This document shows, one piece after another, positions 51,630 to 64,000 of a stretch of DNA of 64,000 bases. A program made the position numbers and the translations under genes. This stretch comes from Vicia villosa (Eukaryota > Streptophyta > Magnoliopsida > Fabales > Fabaceae). The DNA is taken from contig NC_081180.1 in the NCBI RefSeq assembly GCF_029867415.1, positions 21,042,808 to 21,106,807 on the forward strand, read 5' to 3'. The notes beneath the pieces are model-generated. The model ran no database searches. It was given only the letters and a program-made list of their open reading frames with translations, and was not told the DNA's origin. Every line of letters begins with the position of its first letter. Position 1 is the first letter of the stretch.

Positions 51630-54600
51630 TGTAACATCCCGATTTTTATTAATATTTTTATTAATTATATTAGTAATTATATTATTTGGTGTTTTTAATA
51701 ATTATTTGCTTAATTTAGTCATATCTGATGTTTATTGAAATTTTTCGCGTTTTGGGACGATTTAGTCGGTACTAGTTCGGGATAGCGGATCAATATTTAA
51801 TCGAAAATTTTAATATTTTTAGTATTAGAAATATTAATGAGTTAATATTTAGCGTTTTGGGAATTTTCCGAATAATTAAGATTTGACCGGAAATATGAGA
51901 CATTGAGTTATTAGAGGATTTTATCTGTATTTATTTTATTATATTATTTTATTTTACTTGGTGTGTTAAATAATTATTTAATTATTATGAGATATAATAA
52001 TTAATTGAATTAATTAACTTTGTGTGTATTAGTGTGTATTTAGTTTATTAAACTAAATAGAGATATTAAGAGATTATATTTAATTGAGCCTATTTATTAG
52101 ATGTAGAAGTAAATCGGGGGTGTTATTTTTTTAAGCCCATTATGACAAATAAGTAGTAAGGGTTAATGAGAGTTAGGAGTATCATTTTCATTTGTTGATT
52201 TTGAAGAGAAGAGAAAGGGGAGAAAGGAGACTAAAAGAGGAGAAGAGCAAGAGTTAGGGTTTCAAGAAAGCAACAAGAGGTAAGGGGGAGAATCCTTATT
52301 ATTATGGGTTAGTATGATTGGATCAATGGGTAGATTAACATGATTAGGTTATCTATCATATAAGAAAATTTGATGTTCTTTAAATACCAAAAATACCCTT
52401 TTGCTCTCACAAACCTCCACGTGGATGGTCTCATTGCTTTTCTTACTTTTCTGTTTTGGTTTACAAAATAACATATCTCATACCATTTTATGAACCTCCT
52501 GCAAAAATAAAATATCATTTATTTTTTACCTTTCCAATGAAATGTTATCTAAACACATACTCAACCTTTCTCAACCTTTCAAATCAAAAGATTTTGACAG
52601 AAACACAAATCTTTCTTGCTAATAACATCATCACTCTTTTTCTCCCTTCAATCTCATCTTCTTTTTTCTCTCTTCCTATTATTTCTTCATATTTTCCATA
52701 TGCTCTTTTAATTCTTTCTTCCAACATGGCGGTGTGTTGTTATTGTGGTGGTAGATTTGAAGCAGCGAAAAAATGTTTGTGACTATGGTAGTTGTCTAAT
52801 TCGAAATGGTTTTTGGGTTTTTGATTCAAAAATTTCTTGATTGATTTTTGGACAGGTTTTTTTGGAGGTTTTTTGGACGGGAATTAAACTTGCCCTAATA
52901 GTAGTAAGAAAGTTTATTCTTTTATAAACATTTGATTTGTCTCTTCTTTTCTAAAGATTGTTGTTTGTTTTTGTTCTTTTACGGTGTTTAAAATAGATTT
53001 CTTAACTCTTGTGTTTTGTTGTTTATTTAACATTATGAAACTTTCTCTGATGTAAAATCTTCATTTTAGGATTTACATAGTTTTAAGCTTATTTAGGAGA
53101 TAAGAATGCATTCAAGTCACAGATCTCAAATCTGAGTTAGGTAAAAAGCATTATATCTCTCTATAGTCATTTATTTTCATTATTTTTTTTCTCCATGAGC
53201 ATTCTCTATTTTTTTTTCGATTTCTTATTTGGTTTTTTGTTTTTAATTGTGTTTTCATGATTCTGTTTTTCATTGTTAACATTTTCTCTTTTTTTATATG
53301 TTAATTTGTTATTTATTAGTTTTAATAAAATAGGTTGAATGGTGGATTCTACATGGGGATGATTGAGAATGATGTTTTAGCTTCAGGGTGAAGCTTTAAT
53401 GAGAGAGTGTGTGAGGATTTGACTTTAATGAGAAGAAGCAAAATATAAGGTAAGTGCCACTGTGCAATTTTCTTGTATATATTCAAGTGACTTTTGTATT
53501 CATGTCTTAATATTTTGTTTCATTCATGTAGATGCATATGATGTTCATGTGATAAGTGCCTCCCTCAACATTATAATTTTCAACAAAGAGTTCTACAATA
53601 CAAGTTTTCATTTAAATGGTGATATTTGGTTTAAAAAAAGCTAAAAAAATTGTACTAAAAATTACTCTATACAACGTGGTTGTTGTGTTTAGTATTGTCC
53701 ACCCATTATTTTTTCTTTTTAAACTATGAGTTATGCATATCATGTGCATTGATTTATGTTTAAATTTATTAATTTCTATTTATGTATTATATATTTAATA
53801 CCATTATTTCAAATGTGTTATATAATTAAAATTCAAATAATAAATAAATAGTAAATGAATATTAAATTCTGAAAGTCTTTTTTCCAACTCATTAAATTAA
53901 AATACCCCTCACCGTGAGTGGTTGTGACTTTTAATCACCAGAATGATTATTTTATATATTTAGCATTGAATATAATTGATTTATTGTCCATCAATTCATA
54001 TGTAAAATTATTTTGAAAAAGTAAAGAAGACAAATTTAGAGATTGTGTTATTACCTTTTTTTTTCTGTCCTTTAGTTTATGAGATTGTATTTAATTTGAT
54101 ATTTTTCCATTCATACACTATAGATTTAAAATATTTGATTTTCTTTTAAAAAAATTAATATCTTTTACAACGATATTTGTTTATGCAATAAAGGATTTAA
54201 CCAATAAATTTTAATAACTTATATCTTTTTTCAGAAATACCACTTTAATAAAAAAAATCAAAATGATTAACACGAATACAAAAGTTAATGATGATTTTAA
54301 ATAAAGGTGGTTGAATTAATTTTTATCGGAAAAAAACATGTTTCTGGGTTTGCACTTCTCATATGGTTGAATCTGATATATTAGAAAGACAAAAGAGATA
54401 TCTTTGATACAATAAACATGTATTGTATGAAAAAAAATAGTTATATAATAAATTATACTTAATTATCTCTATTTAAGAGATTTTATATTTATATAAGGTA
54501 ACGTTATAAAACTAATTAACAATATCAAATTAAATATAATAATTAATAAAATTAATTGTTGTATAGAATCAATAGAAAATGAATAATTAAATTATGTTTA

Positions 54601-55584
54601 AAAATACCTTCAAATAAAATAAAACAAGAAAATTAAAAATTGGATTCTTAAAAGAAATTATTAGAGAGAGAAGTTGATGGTTTTAAAAATGAGTGGTTTA
54701 CACATTCTAACCAGTATTGTTTTAGCTTTAAAAAAATGGATTTTTACTTTGTATTTTTGAAAATAGATTTTCTAAAACCGGTTTTCAAAATATTACAAGT
54801 TTTTTTATATTCGTTTTTTCTAAAATGAAACACTTAATTTGACATCCTATAACATAAATAAACATAATTGAAGACCAAAACTTAGTCAAAATCATAATTT
54901 TTTCAAAAAGTTGTATTTCAAAAATGATTTTTATGAAAATCTATTTGAAATAGCTTCAAAATTAAGTGATTTTTTGAAATTTTGATATCCAATTTTTTTT
55001 TCATAAATAGATGAAATACCTAAAATCACATTTTAAGAATAACTATTCAAACAAAATTTTCATTTGAAGCTTTTATAAAAAGTTTTTTGAAATTTTTTTT
55101 TTCACAAAATTTGGTAACACTATAAAAATCTTTTTTAAAAAAAACCAAAACAAACGGGCCCATAGAAATCATCAAGATAAGAAATAATTTTTATATAAAA
55201 AAATGAAATCGACTACTATCACTTGTCAAAATCCTACCCATTATATATAGCTGCTACGAGAGGATTAATAATAATATCGTAAGTCAAATCTCCATCCCAT
55301 CATTTTTTAAAATACTTTAAATTCAAATTCAAATTAAATATATATAAATTGCAAATGTGTAATGAAAAAATAAATCAATTTTTAATGAAGGTCACATTTT
55401 TCTTATTTAGTCAAAAAAATATCATTAATGGTTACCATAAAAATGTCATTCTTTTAAAAAAGAAAATAATATGTAAGAAAATGTATGCTTCTAAAATAAA
55501 ATTAATAATATTTTTTAAGTTAGTTTTAGTGTATAAAATGTGATGCAAAAATAAGATCATGTTTTACTAAATTTTTTGTACACG

Positions 55585-55808
55585 GAAACATGAAGTTATT
55601 GATCAAAATATTGATTATTAACGGGACATGAAGTTACTGATCAAAATATTGATTATTAACGGGACATGAAGTTACTGATCAAAATATTTTTTAAGGTACA
55701 CGGGGACATGAAGTTATTGATCAAACTAATATTTGTACAAGGAAACATGAAGTTATTGATCAAAATATTGATTATTAACGAGACATGAAGTTACTGATCA
55801 AAATATTT
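55585..55808 (+). repeat. Subterminal minisatellite in Helitron
   Basis: About six units built on ACATGAAGTTATTGATCAAA and variants, spaced by ATATTGATTATTAACGGG. Such arrays near the 3' end are common in plant Helitrons. Confidence 0.9.
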
Positions 55809-55899
55809 TTTTATTAATTATACATTCAATTATAATTTTTTCACAGATATTTTTCTATTAAAAGTATACATCTGAAACAAATGCGCATCCCGTACCAGA

Positions 55900-55929
55900 A
55901 CCCGTGCGGACGCACGGGTTTGTTACTAG
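55900..55929 (+). other. Helitron-type 3' terminus 1
   Basis: ACCCGTGCG/CGCACGGGT inverted repeat (55900-55919), ten bases before the end of CTAG (55926-55929), followed by T. This is the better of the two ends. Confidence 0.75.
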
Positions 55930-56149
55930 TTGTGTAAAAATTAGAATTGAAATTGAAAATAAATGTTGAAATGTTGTGCGGGATAGGATTGAGGAAACAA
56001 ATGCTACATATGCATTGACGGACGACATTGTGATGCACCACATAGCGATTTTATTTCGCTTCGTTTCTATTTGGTGTGTGTTTTTTTGTTATTCGCATTG
56101 CTATTCCAAAATGTGGTTTGTTTTATTTAACTGTGTGCCTACCCTTAAG

Positions 56150-56277
<128 letters not shown>

Positions 56278-56463
56278 TAAATTACCCGTCGTCAAAATCC
56301 TCGCTGTTGGAGTTGCAAAGCATTATGAAATTGCCTATGAAAATCTTATTAATAAAACTTTTTTCTAATATTTTATTTCCATTTTATATATACAATTTGG
56401 TCAAATATTTATACTTCACATTATTTCGTATCATTCAAAAAAATACTACACCACAAATAATGC

Positions 56464-56492
56464 ACCCTTGCGACAGCACGGGTATCTGACTA

Positions 56493-56493
<1 letters not shown>
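56464..56493 (+). other. Helitron-type 3' terminus 2
   Basis: ACCCTTGC/GCACGGGT inverted repeat with one mismatch, followed by TATCTGA and CTAG; the next base starts a TA repeat (56494-56530). Confidence 0.65.
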
Positions 56494-56533
<40 letters not shown>

Positions 56534-56836
56534 GGGATATGAATACACCATTAAACCACTTACTATTTTGTTTTAGGCTACTATGGTGTGATGCGGTTCT
56601 GTTTCTGTTTTGTTCATTTTGTGTCGTGTAGTTTTTCTATCCATGCTTTATATTGTAGTTTAATAATATATATAATGGTCTGATGCAATTGAAAATCATA
56701 AACATGAGATGACATAATGGAAATGTAATAACCCACTTAAACTATCCTATTTTGTTCTATACTGTGCTGCGCTTTAGTCTTTTTTTGGTTTCACACAGTG
56801 CCAGATTTTGCTCTCTGTTCATACTGTTACTTGAAG

Positions 56837-56838
<2 letters not shown>

Positions 56839-56918
<80 letters not shown>
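56839..56918. repeat. (TA)n microsatellite in solo LTR
   Basis: About 40 TA units within the right part of the solo LTR. Confidence 0.97.
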
Positions 56919-56920
<2 letters not shown>

Positions 56921-59160
56921 ATGCATATATGGGAAAGGGGACATATATAAGTTGTTATATAATTGAAGTGGTATAAAATGGAAATGAAAATAATTATGAG
57001 ATGAATATATATAATAGAAACAAGAATAAAAACAAAATGAAAGGCAAAACAGTCCCGTTTGATCAAAATAGCCGAATTAAGCAGTATAATTTGTTGTCTG
57101 GAATTTGATGAAAATTTACGTGGTAGCTAAGTTTAATTAGTAGATTAACGTGGTGGTGTTATTTTGTTGAAATTGTGATTTTTACGAATCGACCAAAATT
57201 GTGTTTTATTTAAATATTCTTTATAAATAAATTATAACAAGTTAATAGAAATTCAATAGAGTTGTTAGAGTTGTCAATAGAGTTGTTAGAGTTGAAAATA
57301 AGTTGTCAGAGTTGTTTTGAGTTATTAAGAGTCATACTTTTAATTATTTTGTGTAACTCTGACATGTTTAGAGTTGTCAGTTTATGATGTCAGTGTTTAC
57401 ATTCTCGCTAAAACTTTAACAATTCATATCTTTTGAACCGTAACTCCGTTTGAGTCTCCGTTCGAAGCGCTAGAAAGCTAGCGCGATATTCTTTTCAAAT
57501 AAAATTTGTTTGAGCAATAGAATACTAGAAAGTGGAAATGGAATAGAAATAGAAGTGAATTAAATTAATATAGTTTGATATTAATTGGTTAAACTAATAA
57601 TTGAATTAATTGCGATGAGTCTATTTAATCAGATTATGTTTGGACTTGGATAACTTATTTGGTTTATCGGTAAATTACGGTATTTTGAGAATTTGTCCGT
57701 AATTGTGTTTTTGGCTCGAATATTTATGTTGAGAATAATATATTTCTATGACAATGATGTTGTTTTGATAATGTGTATATTCATATATATGTGGTAAATG
57801 TGAATTGACATGAGATAGTATGGATACTAGTGTTAATTGGATTTTGTGAATCGCAATTGATTAATTGGCCTTTTATATGTGAATGATATGTATGTGTTGT
57901 GAATGTTGTGTACAATTGGTGGATAATTCATCGAGTTGAATTATTGTGATATGCGGAATGTTAAGATGGTAGAGATGATCTTAATTTCACAATTGGTTGG
58001 TAATTGTACATTCATTCACGGCGTAGTCGGCTTTATTGTGGAAGCGGTGAAACTGTGGGTTCACATGGTAATAGACGGTGATCCTTGAATGGAAATAGAC
58101 GTAGAATACGTTGATCCTTAATTGGAAACATGTGTGGTGGCTTTGATCTTGTCCGGATCGGAAGCGTGGCTTGGATTCTAGATATTGAATCGGAAAGCGG
58201 TGAAACGTTGGGTTCACATTGCGGTACCACATGCATAGCGTCTCATATCTTGCATTGAGTCACATTAGAATTATGCGATAATTGAATATGTGAAGTTGAT
58301 GTAGTTGTGATATGTGTATGAGCTTGATAATCGAAAATGAGTGATGTTTGAATAAATATTTGATTAAATGTGTGAATAGGTGATACTTATGGTTGTGTGC
58401 ATAATTGAGAATATAATATTGCAATTGAAATATTATACTCTTTATACTTGTTGTATACTTGATAACATGTGAAATATAGATCGATTATTATTATTATTAC
58501 TATTATAATCTACATGGTTATACATAGTGTGATTAATTACTTGAATTGTTGATTTAACCATTGTATCTTATTATACTTTCTTCATAATGATTCGTATTCT
58601 CACCCTTCTGTTTTAATGCTGCCCTCATTTGGCGACATGCAGGTTCTAGAGTTTAGTAGCTCGTACGTGATCTAGCTGGAGATTCTTCCGTGTTTGTTGG
58701 AGATTAGGTAGTGAGTCGATGCTCTGGTCATGTAACACTGGGTAGACTAGTCGTGTTGAACTCATGTTTCTATGTGGTTATGTATTATGTTATGACTTGA
58801 GAACCTGTTTATTTGGCTACTTGTTGTTGAGAGGCTTTTAAGCCAAATATTCTGATTATGTTTTATTTTATGTTGAGATGATTTTTGAGATATGATCATG
58901 GTATGGGACATGAATCATTTTATGAAATACATGAGTATTTTAGTATTTTCCGCTGTGAATGCATATTCTGTGTGAATTGTAATTAAATGTTTAGGTGTTA
59001 TTTGAAATGACCAGGTGTATTGTATATTGTAGATAAATGCTGTCGGTTTTTAAAAGCTTTTAGTTTTTGAAAACGTCGATGTGACGCCCTTTTGAATTAT
59101 ATGCATGCTTATTCTCTGATTATATGTTTATTTATTTTGGGGTATAAAAGGGGTGTTACA

Positions 59161-59688
59161 GGGAGCATATTACACTTGGGACACACTTTGTGAGAGACAC
59201 ACCACTTGTCCACCTAAAAGCTTAAGGTGATAGGTGTTCGGATTCTCTCACTTATAAAGTGTTCATTCTTCCATTTTCTAACCAATGTGGGACTTCTTCC
59301 TCACATTTTATTCTCATGTGAGTCTATGCAATGGTCCCCTTATATGGAAGAGAGAGCTTCCATATACACTTGTACCACCGTTGACACTCTTCAACATAAA
59401 ACCTTCTACCACCACCTGCGGGAAGTGTTTTGATACAAGTGAGTCGATCCCTATCTCGAAACCAAAGGCACATGATACCACTGTTGGAGGCAACTCGGGG
59501 GGTCGAGCGAGGAGCATTGTTATTTTCGGGACATTCCTTTTTGAGCAACACACATTTGTGGGTGACGCTTCACTTGTCCACCTAAAACCTTAAGGTGACA
59601 GGTGTGTGGGTTCTCTCACTTATAAAGTGTTTATTATTCCTTTTTTCTAACCAATATGAGACTTCTTCCTCACACTTGATTCTCAACA
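59161..59688 (-). mobile_element. TRIM element, main part
   Basis: The remainder of the left LTR (59161-59316), a 165-bp internal region, and the right LTR (59482-59688, 207 bp). LTR ends are TGTTG...CAACA. Target duplications CAATC lie at 51591-51595 and 59689-59693. The minus-strand PBS-like TGGTATCA adjoins the right LTR. The original length, without the solo LTR insertion, is about 557 bp. It has no coding capacity. LTRs of about 200 bp and a very short internal region define a terminal-repeat retrotransposon in miniature. Confidence 0.82.
59467..59480 (-). other. PBS-like site of TRIM
   Basis: Minus-strand TGGTATCATGTGCC, one base beyond the LTR end CCAACA; close to the tRNA-Met PBS TGGTATCAGAGCC used by many plant TRIMs and copia elements. 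Confidence 0.7.
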
Positions 59689-59693
59689 CAATC

Positions 59694-60449
<756 letters not shown>

Positions 60450-63400
60450 CTGGATAGGCACAGAGGAAACCGCTACGGCGATAACAACAACAACAACGAT
60501 GATTACTCTTACAACAATAATCGTCCTTCAAGGGCTTCCCGTTTCTCCGATTCTCCGATGAACTACAACCGTCGAAGTCCCGGCGGTTTTCGTTCCGTCC
60601 CCGCCCCTCCCCAGCGTTGGTCTCCGGGTAGGGTTGGGGCATTCCGTCCACCGGGTGCTGGAGAGGGGTTCAGGCCGGTGGGAGGTGAAGGTGCTGGGGA
60701 TTTTGGATTTAATAATCACCAGCAGTTGCCGATGTCTGGGCAGAAACGAGGGTTTCCTTTCTCTGGACGTGGAGCTTTGCCGGGTGAGTTTGTTATTGAA
60801 TCTGTTTTTTGATGCGAATTTTGAATTTAAGGGCTTTTTGTTTTAAATGTAGTTCAACTTCAATTGCTGTTACTGCTATAGAGAATTTTGGATAGGGTGT
60901 TTGAATTGGCTTTTGCTATAAGGGTTGCATGGGCATGAGCTCGTTTTATCTAGGTTTAGGGATTGCATTGCTGATGTTGCCATGTGTGTGTTTTGGAGAG
61001 GGGAATTGGAATGAGCTCATTCTATCTAGGTTTAGGGATTGCATTGCTGCTGTTGCCATGCGAGTCTTTTGGGGAGGGGAAGTGGCATGAGCTCGTTCTA
61101 TCTAGGTTTAGGGATTGCGTTGCTGCTGTTGCCATGCGAGTGTTTTGGGGAGGGGGAATTGGCATGAGCTTGTTCTATCTTAGGTTTATGGATTGCATTG
61201 CTGGTGTTGCCATGTGTGTGTTTTGGGAGGGGGGAATTATCTTTTTCCATGGGTTGTGTGCTATGTAAGAAGCATAAACTCCGACTCGGACACCGGGAGA
61301 CGACACAGAAACTCCGACACCGATAATATAAAAAAGTTAGGACACCGACACTACTACATATATCATAGTATATTTATTACCTTCATTTATCCATCTATTA
61401 ATTAAAATATTCTAATCAAAATTAACGTCTTCAATTTTTCATTGATAACATTGGTTCAATACATGTTTAATCCTTTTAAGAAGTTTATGTGATTTGTCTA
61501 AAAAAAATGTATAAGGTGTGTAAAGCAAATTAGAGAAATAATTTTTTGTGTGTGTTCTTCAATGAGAATAATTTTGTTACACTTTCGATGTAAAGGATTT
61601 TACTCAATCAATCACAAATCATCCTTTATATGGCAGGGTATATATGATGAAAGTCAAATACTTGTAGTGATCCAACAACTATGATTGATCGACAATATAA
61701 ATAATGTTTACACTGTTGGTGCATATGAATTAAATCCTTTTATAGTATGACTTGTTTTATTTTATTTGTGTTGCATTGTACATATTTAGACGCAGAGTCT
61801 AGCAATAGTAGCGAGACAGTACTAACTGTTGGGAAACATATTAATTTACGTCTGTCAGTAAACTTAGTAACAGAAGCTAAACTATATATGTGAATTAGTA
61901 TTCTCTCGCAAATGTTTATGATTTTTGTTATAATTTACTCCCCTAAATATATGGTATTTATCTGTGCGTTAATCTGAGCTATGAAGTGGAAACTAGTGGG
62001 ATACGACTTGATATATCTGAAATGAATGATACATTTGTTCCTTTCAGATCATTTTGATGGTGGAAATTTTGCCAAACTTTTTGTTGGGTCTGTTCCTCGA
62101 ACAGCAACTGAGGAAGATGTAAGTCGTCTCACTTTTTTTATGTTCTTTTCTTGATTGCCCAATGATCCCATGTTTTCTATAACATCAAAGGATATTAGCC
62201 TTAGTCTAATATTTGACGAGTAATTGTTTTCTTGTAACAATTATTTGATTTGAGCTAGATTCGTCCTTTATTTGAGGAACATGGGAATGTGATTGAGGTC
62301 GCCCTGATCAAAGATAGAAAGACAGGACAGCATCAAGGTATTTTTGATTCTTATATTCTAAGACTATTGTGATTCATGTACGCTTTATTTCAGGTCTTTT
62401 GAGAGGCTGATAGGGAAGACTATAAGCTCGTTTTCATCTCAGTTTGATTTTAAAACAAGTTCGGACATGTTGGTTATGGTTCCACATTTTTTCCTCGTCT
62501 TGTTATACATGAAGGAGCCAAGACATGTGCACCTGTAAGCTGCTCTTTGTATAGCAGATGGGATCTTGGAGGACCTAAAGATCCTGCTCTTGCAATTGTA
62601 GCTGCACAAGTGGGGGCAATGTCCAAAATTTGGTTGTAGTAGGAATGCTGGTTGCCTTAGTTGTAGATTGTTTTGCCAAAAAATTTAGAAGTCAGTAATT
62701 GTACAAAGGAAACAAACAAAATCCTGGGTTGTTACTTTTGAATGGTGTTAATCTCAATTTATTTCAGAAGGTTCAGTATTTCTCATATTTTGGTGAATGT
62801 TAGCATTTATTGAATGGCTTGGTGAATGTTAGCATTTATTGATTGGCTTGAGATGTCATATATCAGTGGTTGGGGACTAAAAGTTGGGAAATCAATGATT
62901 TATGTGTTTGTTGGAATTCATACTTCGTTAGCTACCGTATGAATGGATGCTTTGTTGGCGATGTGGTTGATGGTTGTGTGTTTGTGATTCTTTATGTTAA
63001 ATTTAGGCAACTAGTTCTAGTTTTAACGTTATGTGTAAGTGGTGGATATAGTTTCCTCTATTAAGGGGTTTCAGAATAGTGTGTTTGGAACGATGATTTT
63101 ACTTCTTCGTGGTTATAGGTCTGTGATTAAATATAATGATGCAGCCCATATAGAAATTATTTTAGAAGTTACGTGATTTAAAAATTCTAATTGCACCGGT
63201 TTGGGAAACCAAGTTGTGTGTATATCAAATGTCAATGCGTTGTCAGGACAGATACCAGAGCAGAGGTGTTCACATATTTGACTGGATATGCTATCCACTG
63301 CTACATTTAGACATTAGTTGTCAAAAAGACCATAGTTGAAAGTTGGATACTCCATGGCACTGAAATTTTGCCAAGTGTTGTTCTTTTGCCTTTGTTTGTT

Positions 63401-64000
63401 TATTGTAAAGTTAGACTTAGTTGTACTTTATCACAATAATTTGTTAAGAGCTTGTATGTATCCAGTTGAGTCAGAAAGGCCATCTGGCATTTATATTCTG
63501 TTGGTGTTTATTCATATGAATGCATATTCAATGCTAGAATTCATCTACAGATTCTGTTGATTGTAAATATCTTAGCACACCGGTAGATAATTCTGGTCCA
63601 GTTATGTGGGCATTTGCAATTTGGTGGTATTAGTTAAGCCTTTATTTTTTTGATGCTTTAATTCATCTTCAGATTATATTGATTGTTAATATCTTAGCAC
63701 ACTGGTGAGTGTTTCTGGTGCTGTTTTGTGGACCTAGGCAATTTATTGGTTTTAGTTAAGCCTTTACCTAAGGCAAGTTTTTGTATAATCTGTTTTGGTA
63801 AGTGTAACCCACGGAGGATACAACATCAATTCTGAATTTCTGATAGTTGATGCAAAACAGAAGGAGTTTATTTTCTTAACAAAGATTATGAACTAGTGAG
63901 TTATTTGTATTGCAACTGTGGCTGTGTTGTGGCTTGTAAGCTTCACCATTAATGCAGATTAATCAGTGTGATCTTGGTTATTGATAGTGATTTTCTACAT
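60450..64000 (+). CDS. FCA: Flowering-time RNA-binding protein FCA, 5' part (exons 1-3)
   Basis: FCA is a nuclear RRM/WW protein of the autonomous flowering pathway; it promotes proximal polyadenylation of antisense transcripts at FLC-type genes and of its own pre-mRNA. Exon 1 is 60450-60783 (from CTG, translating LDRHRGNRYGDNN), exon 2 is 62048-62118 and exon 3 is 62259-62337; all junctions are GT-AG and in phase. Exon 1 encodes an Arg/Gly/Pro/Asn-rich tail with SPGRVGAFRPPG and SGQKRGFPFSGRG. Exons 2-3 encode the first RRM: KLFVGSVPRTATEED (RNP2 at about residues 121-126) and EVALIKDRKTGQHQG. The rest of the RRM (RNP1), the second RRM and the WW domain lie beyond the window. No ATG upstream is in frame. 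Intron 3 is at least 1.66 kb, fitting the large intron 3 of Arabidopsis FCA that holds the proximal poly(A) site. Confidence 0.93.
60929..61247 (+). repeat. About 80-bp minisatellite in FCA intron 1
   Basis: Four imperfect tandem units containing GCATGAGCTCGTTCTATCTA, GGTTTAGGGATTGCATTGCT and a GGGGAGGGG stretch. It creates an open frame (60984-61268) that is not a gene. Confidence 0.92.
61267..61350 (+). repeat. Short ACTCCGACAC/ACACCGACAC repeat patch
   Basis: Several copies of the core CTCCGAC or ACACCGA within about 80 bp of FCA intron 1. Similar patches are scattered in many plant genomes. Function unknown. Confidence 0.5.
62338..64000 (+). other. FCA intron 3 (5' part)
   Basis: Begins with the donor GTATTT. 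I find no AATAAA here; AATAAT occurs near 63434. It contains a 29-bp tandem duplication (62792-62849) and an older tandem duplication of about 120 bp (63538-63658 and 63660-63770). Open frames in it are chance. Confidence 0.8.

Noticed and set aside
52456..52782. 108-codon ORF in the Helitron with a MAVCCYCGGRF end
   Set aside because: Low-complexity Phe/Ser/Leu composition, no domain recognised, no splice structure; possible captured fragment but unsupported.
60984..61268. 94-codon ORF in FCA intron 1
   Set aside because: Arises from the intronic minisatellite.

Overview
The window is nuclear DNA of a flowering plant, almost certainly a repeat-rich legume (pea/vetch/clover type). Three host genes are supported, all orthologous to known plant genes: an intact 13-exon galactokinase (GAL1, minus strand, 16529-21598), a single-exon pectin methylesterase/invertase-inhibitor-like secreted protein (minus strand, 27908-28483), and the 5' part of the flowering-time RNA-binding protein gene FCA (plus strand, from 60450 past the window end). 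FCA here begins at a CTG codon in strong context, with an upstream in-frame stop and no usable ATG, matching the non-AUG start described for Arabidopsis FCA.

Nearly everything else is transposon DNA. Positions 1-14680 hold a minus-strand array LTR-internal-LTR-internal of an Ogre-like (Ty3/gypsy, Tat lineage) element with 4.07-kb LTRs and a 3.8-kb internal region without gag-pol; the two LTRs are almost identical. GAL1 follows, with a 170-bp MITE and a 1.44-kb long-TIR DNA element upstream of its start. Then come a plant-mobile-domain pseudogene, the inhibitor gene, and a Helitron helicase relic that carries a MITE with a perfect 9-bp target duplication.

Positions 30652-47133 look like a solo LTR that received two (TA)n-flanked foldback elements and an 11.96-kb Athila-lineage retrotransposon. 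The Athila copy is complete in structure: 1443-bp LTRs differing at six sites, target duplication ACTAC, tRNA-Asp-type PBS, gag-pol with one in-frame TAG, and a third ORF in the env position. A degraded Tat-type integrase and several LTR fragments follow.

Positions 51591-59693 hold a three-layer nest: a 557-bp TRIM (target duplication CAATC) split by a solo LTR (target duplication GGGAG), which is itself split by a non-autonomous Helitron with two successive Helitron-like 3' ends. FCA begins about 0.75 kb further on.

The host genes do not form a pathway: galactose salvage in the cytosol, cell-wall enzyme inhibition, and nuclear RNA processing. The most notable signals are the FCA CTG start, the recombined Ogre-like array, the (TA)n-targeting foldbacks, the palindromic repeats shared by the Athila LTR and its pol-env spacer, and the TRIM/solo-LTR/Helitron nest. 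I see no clearly new protein system.
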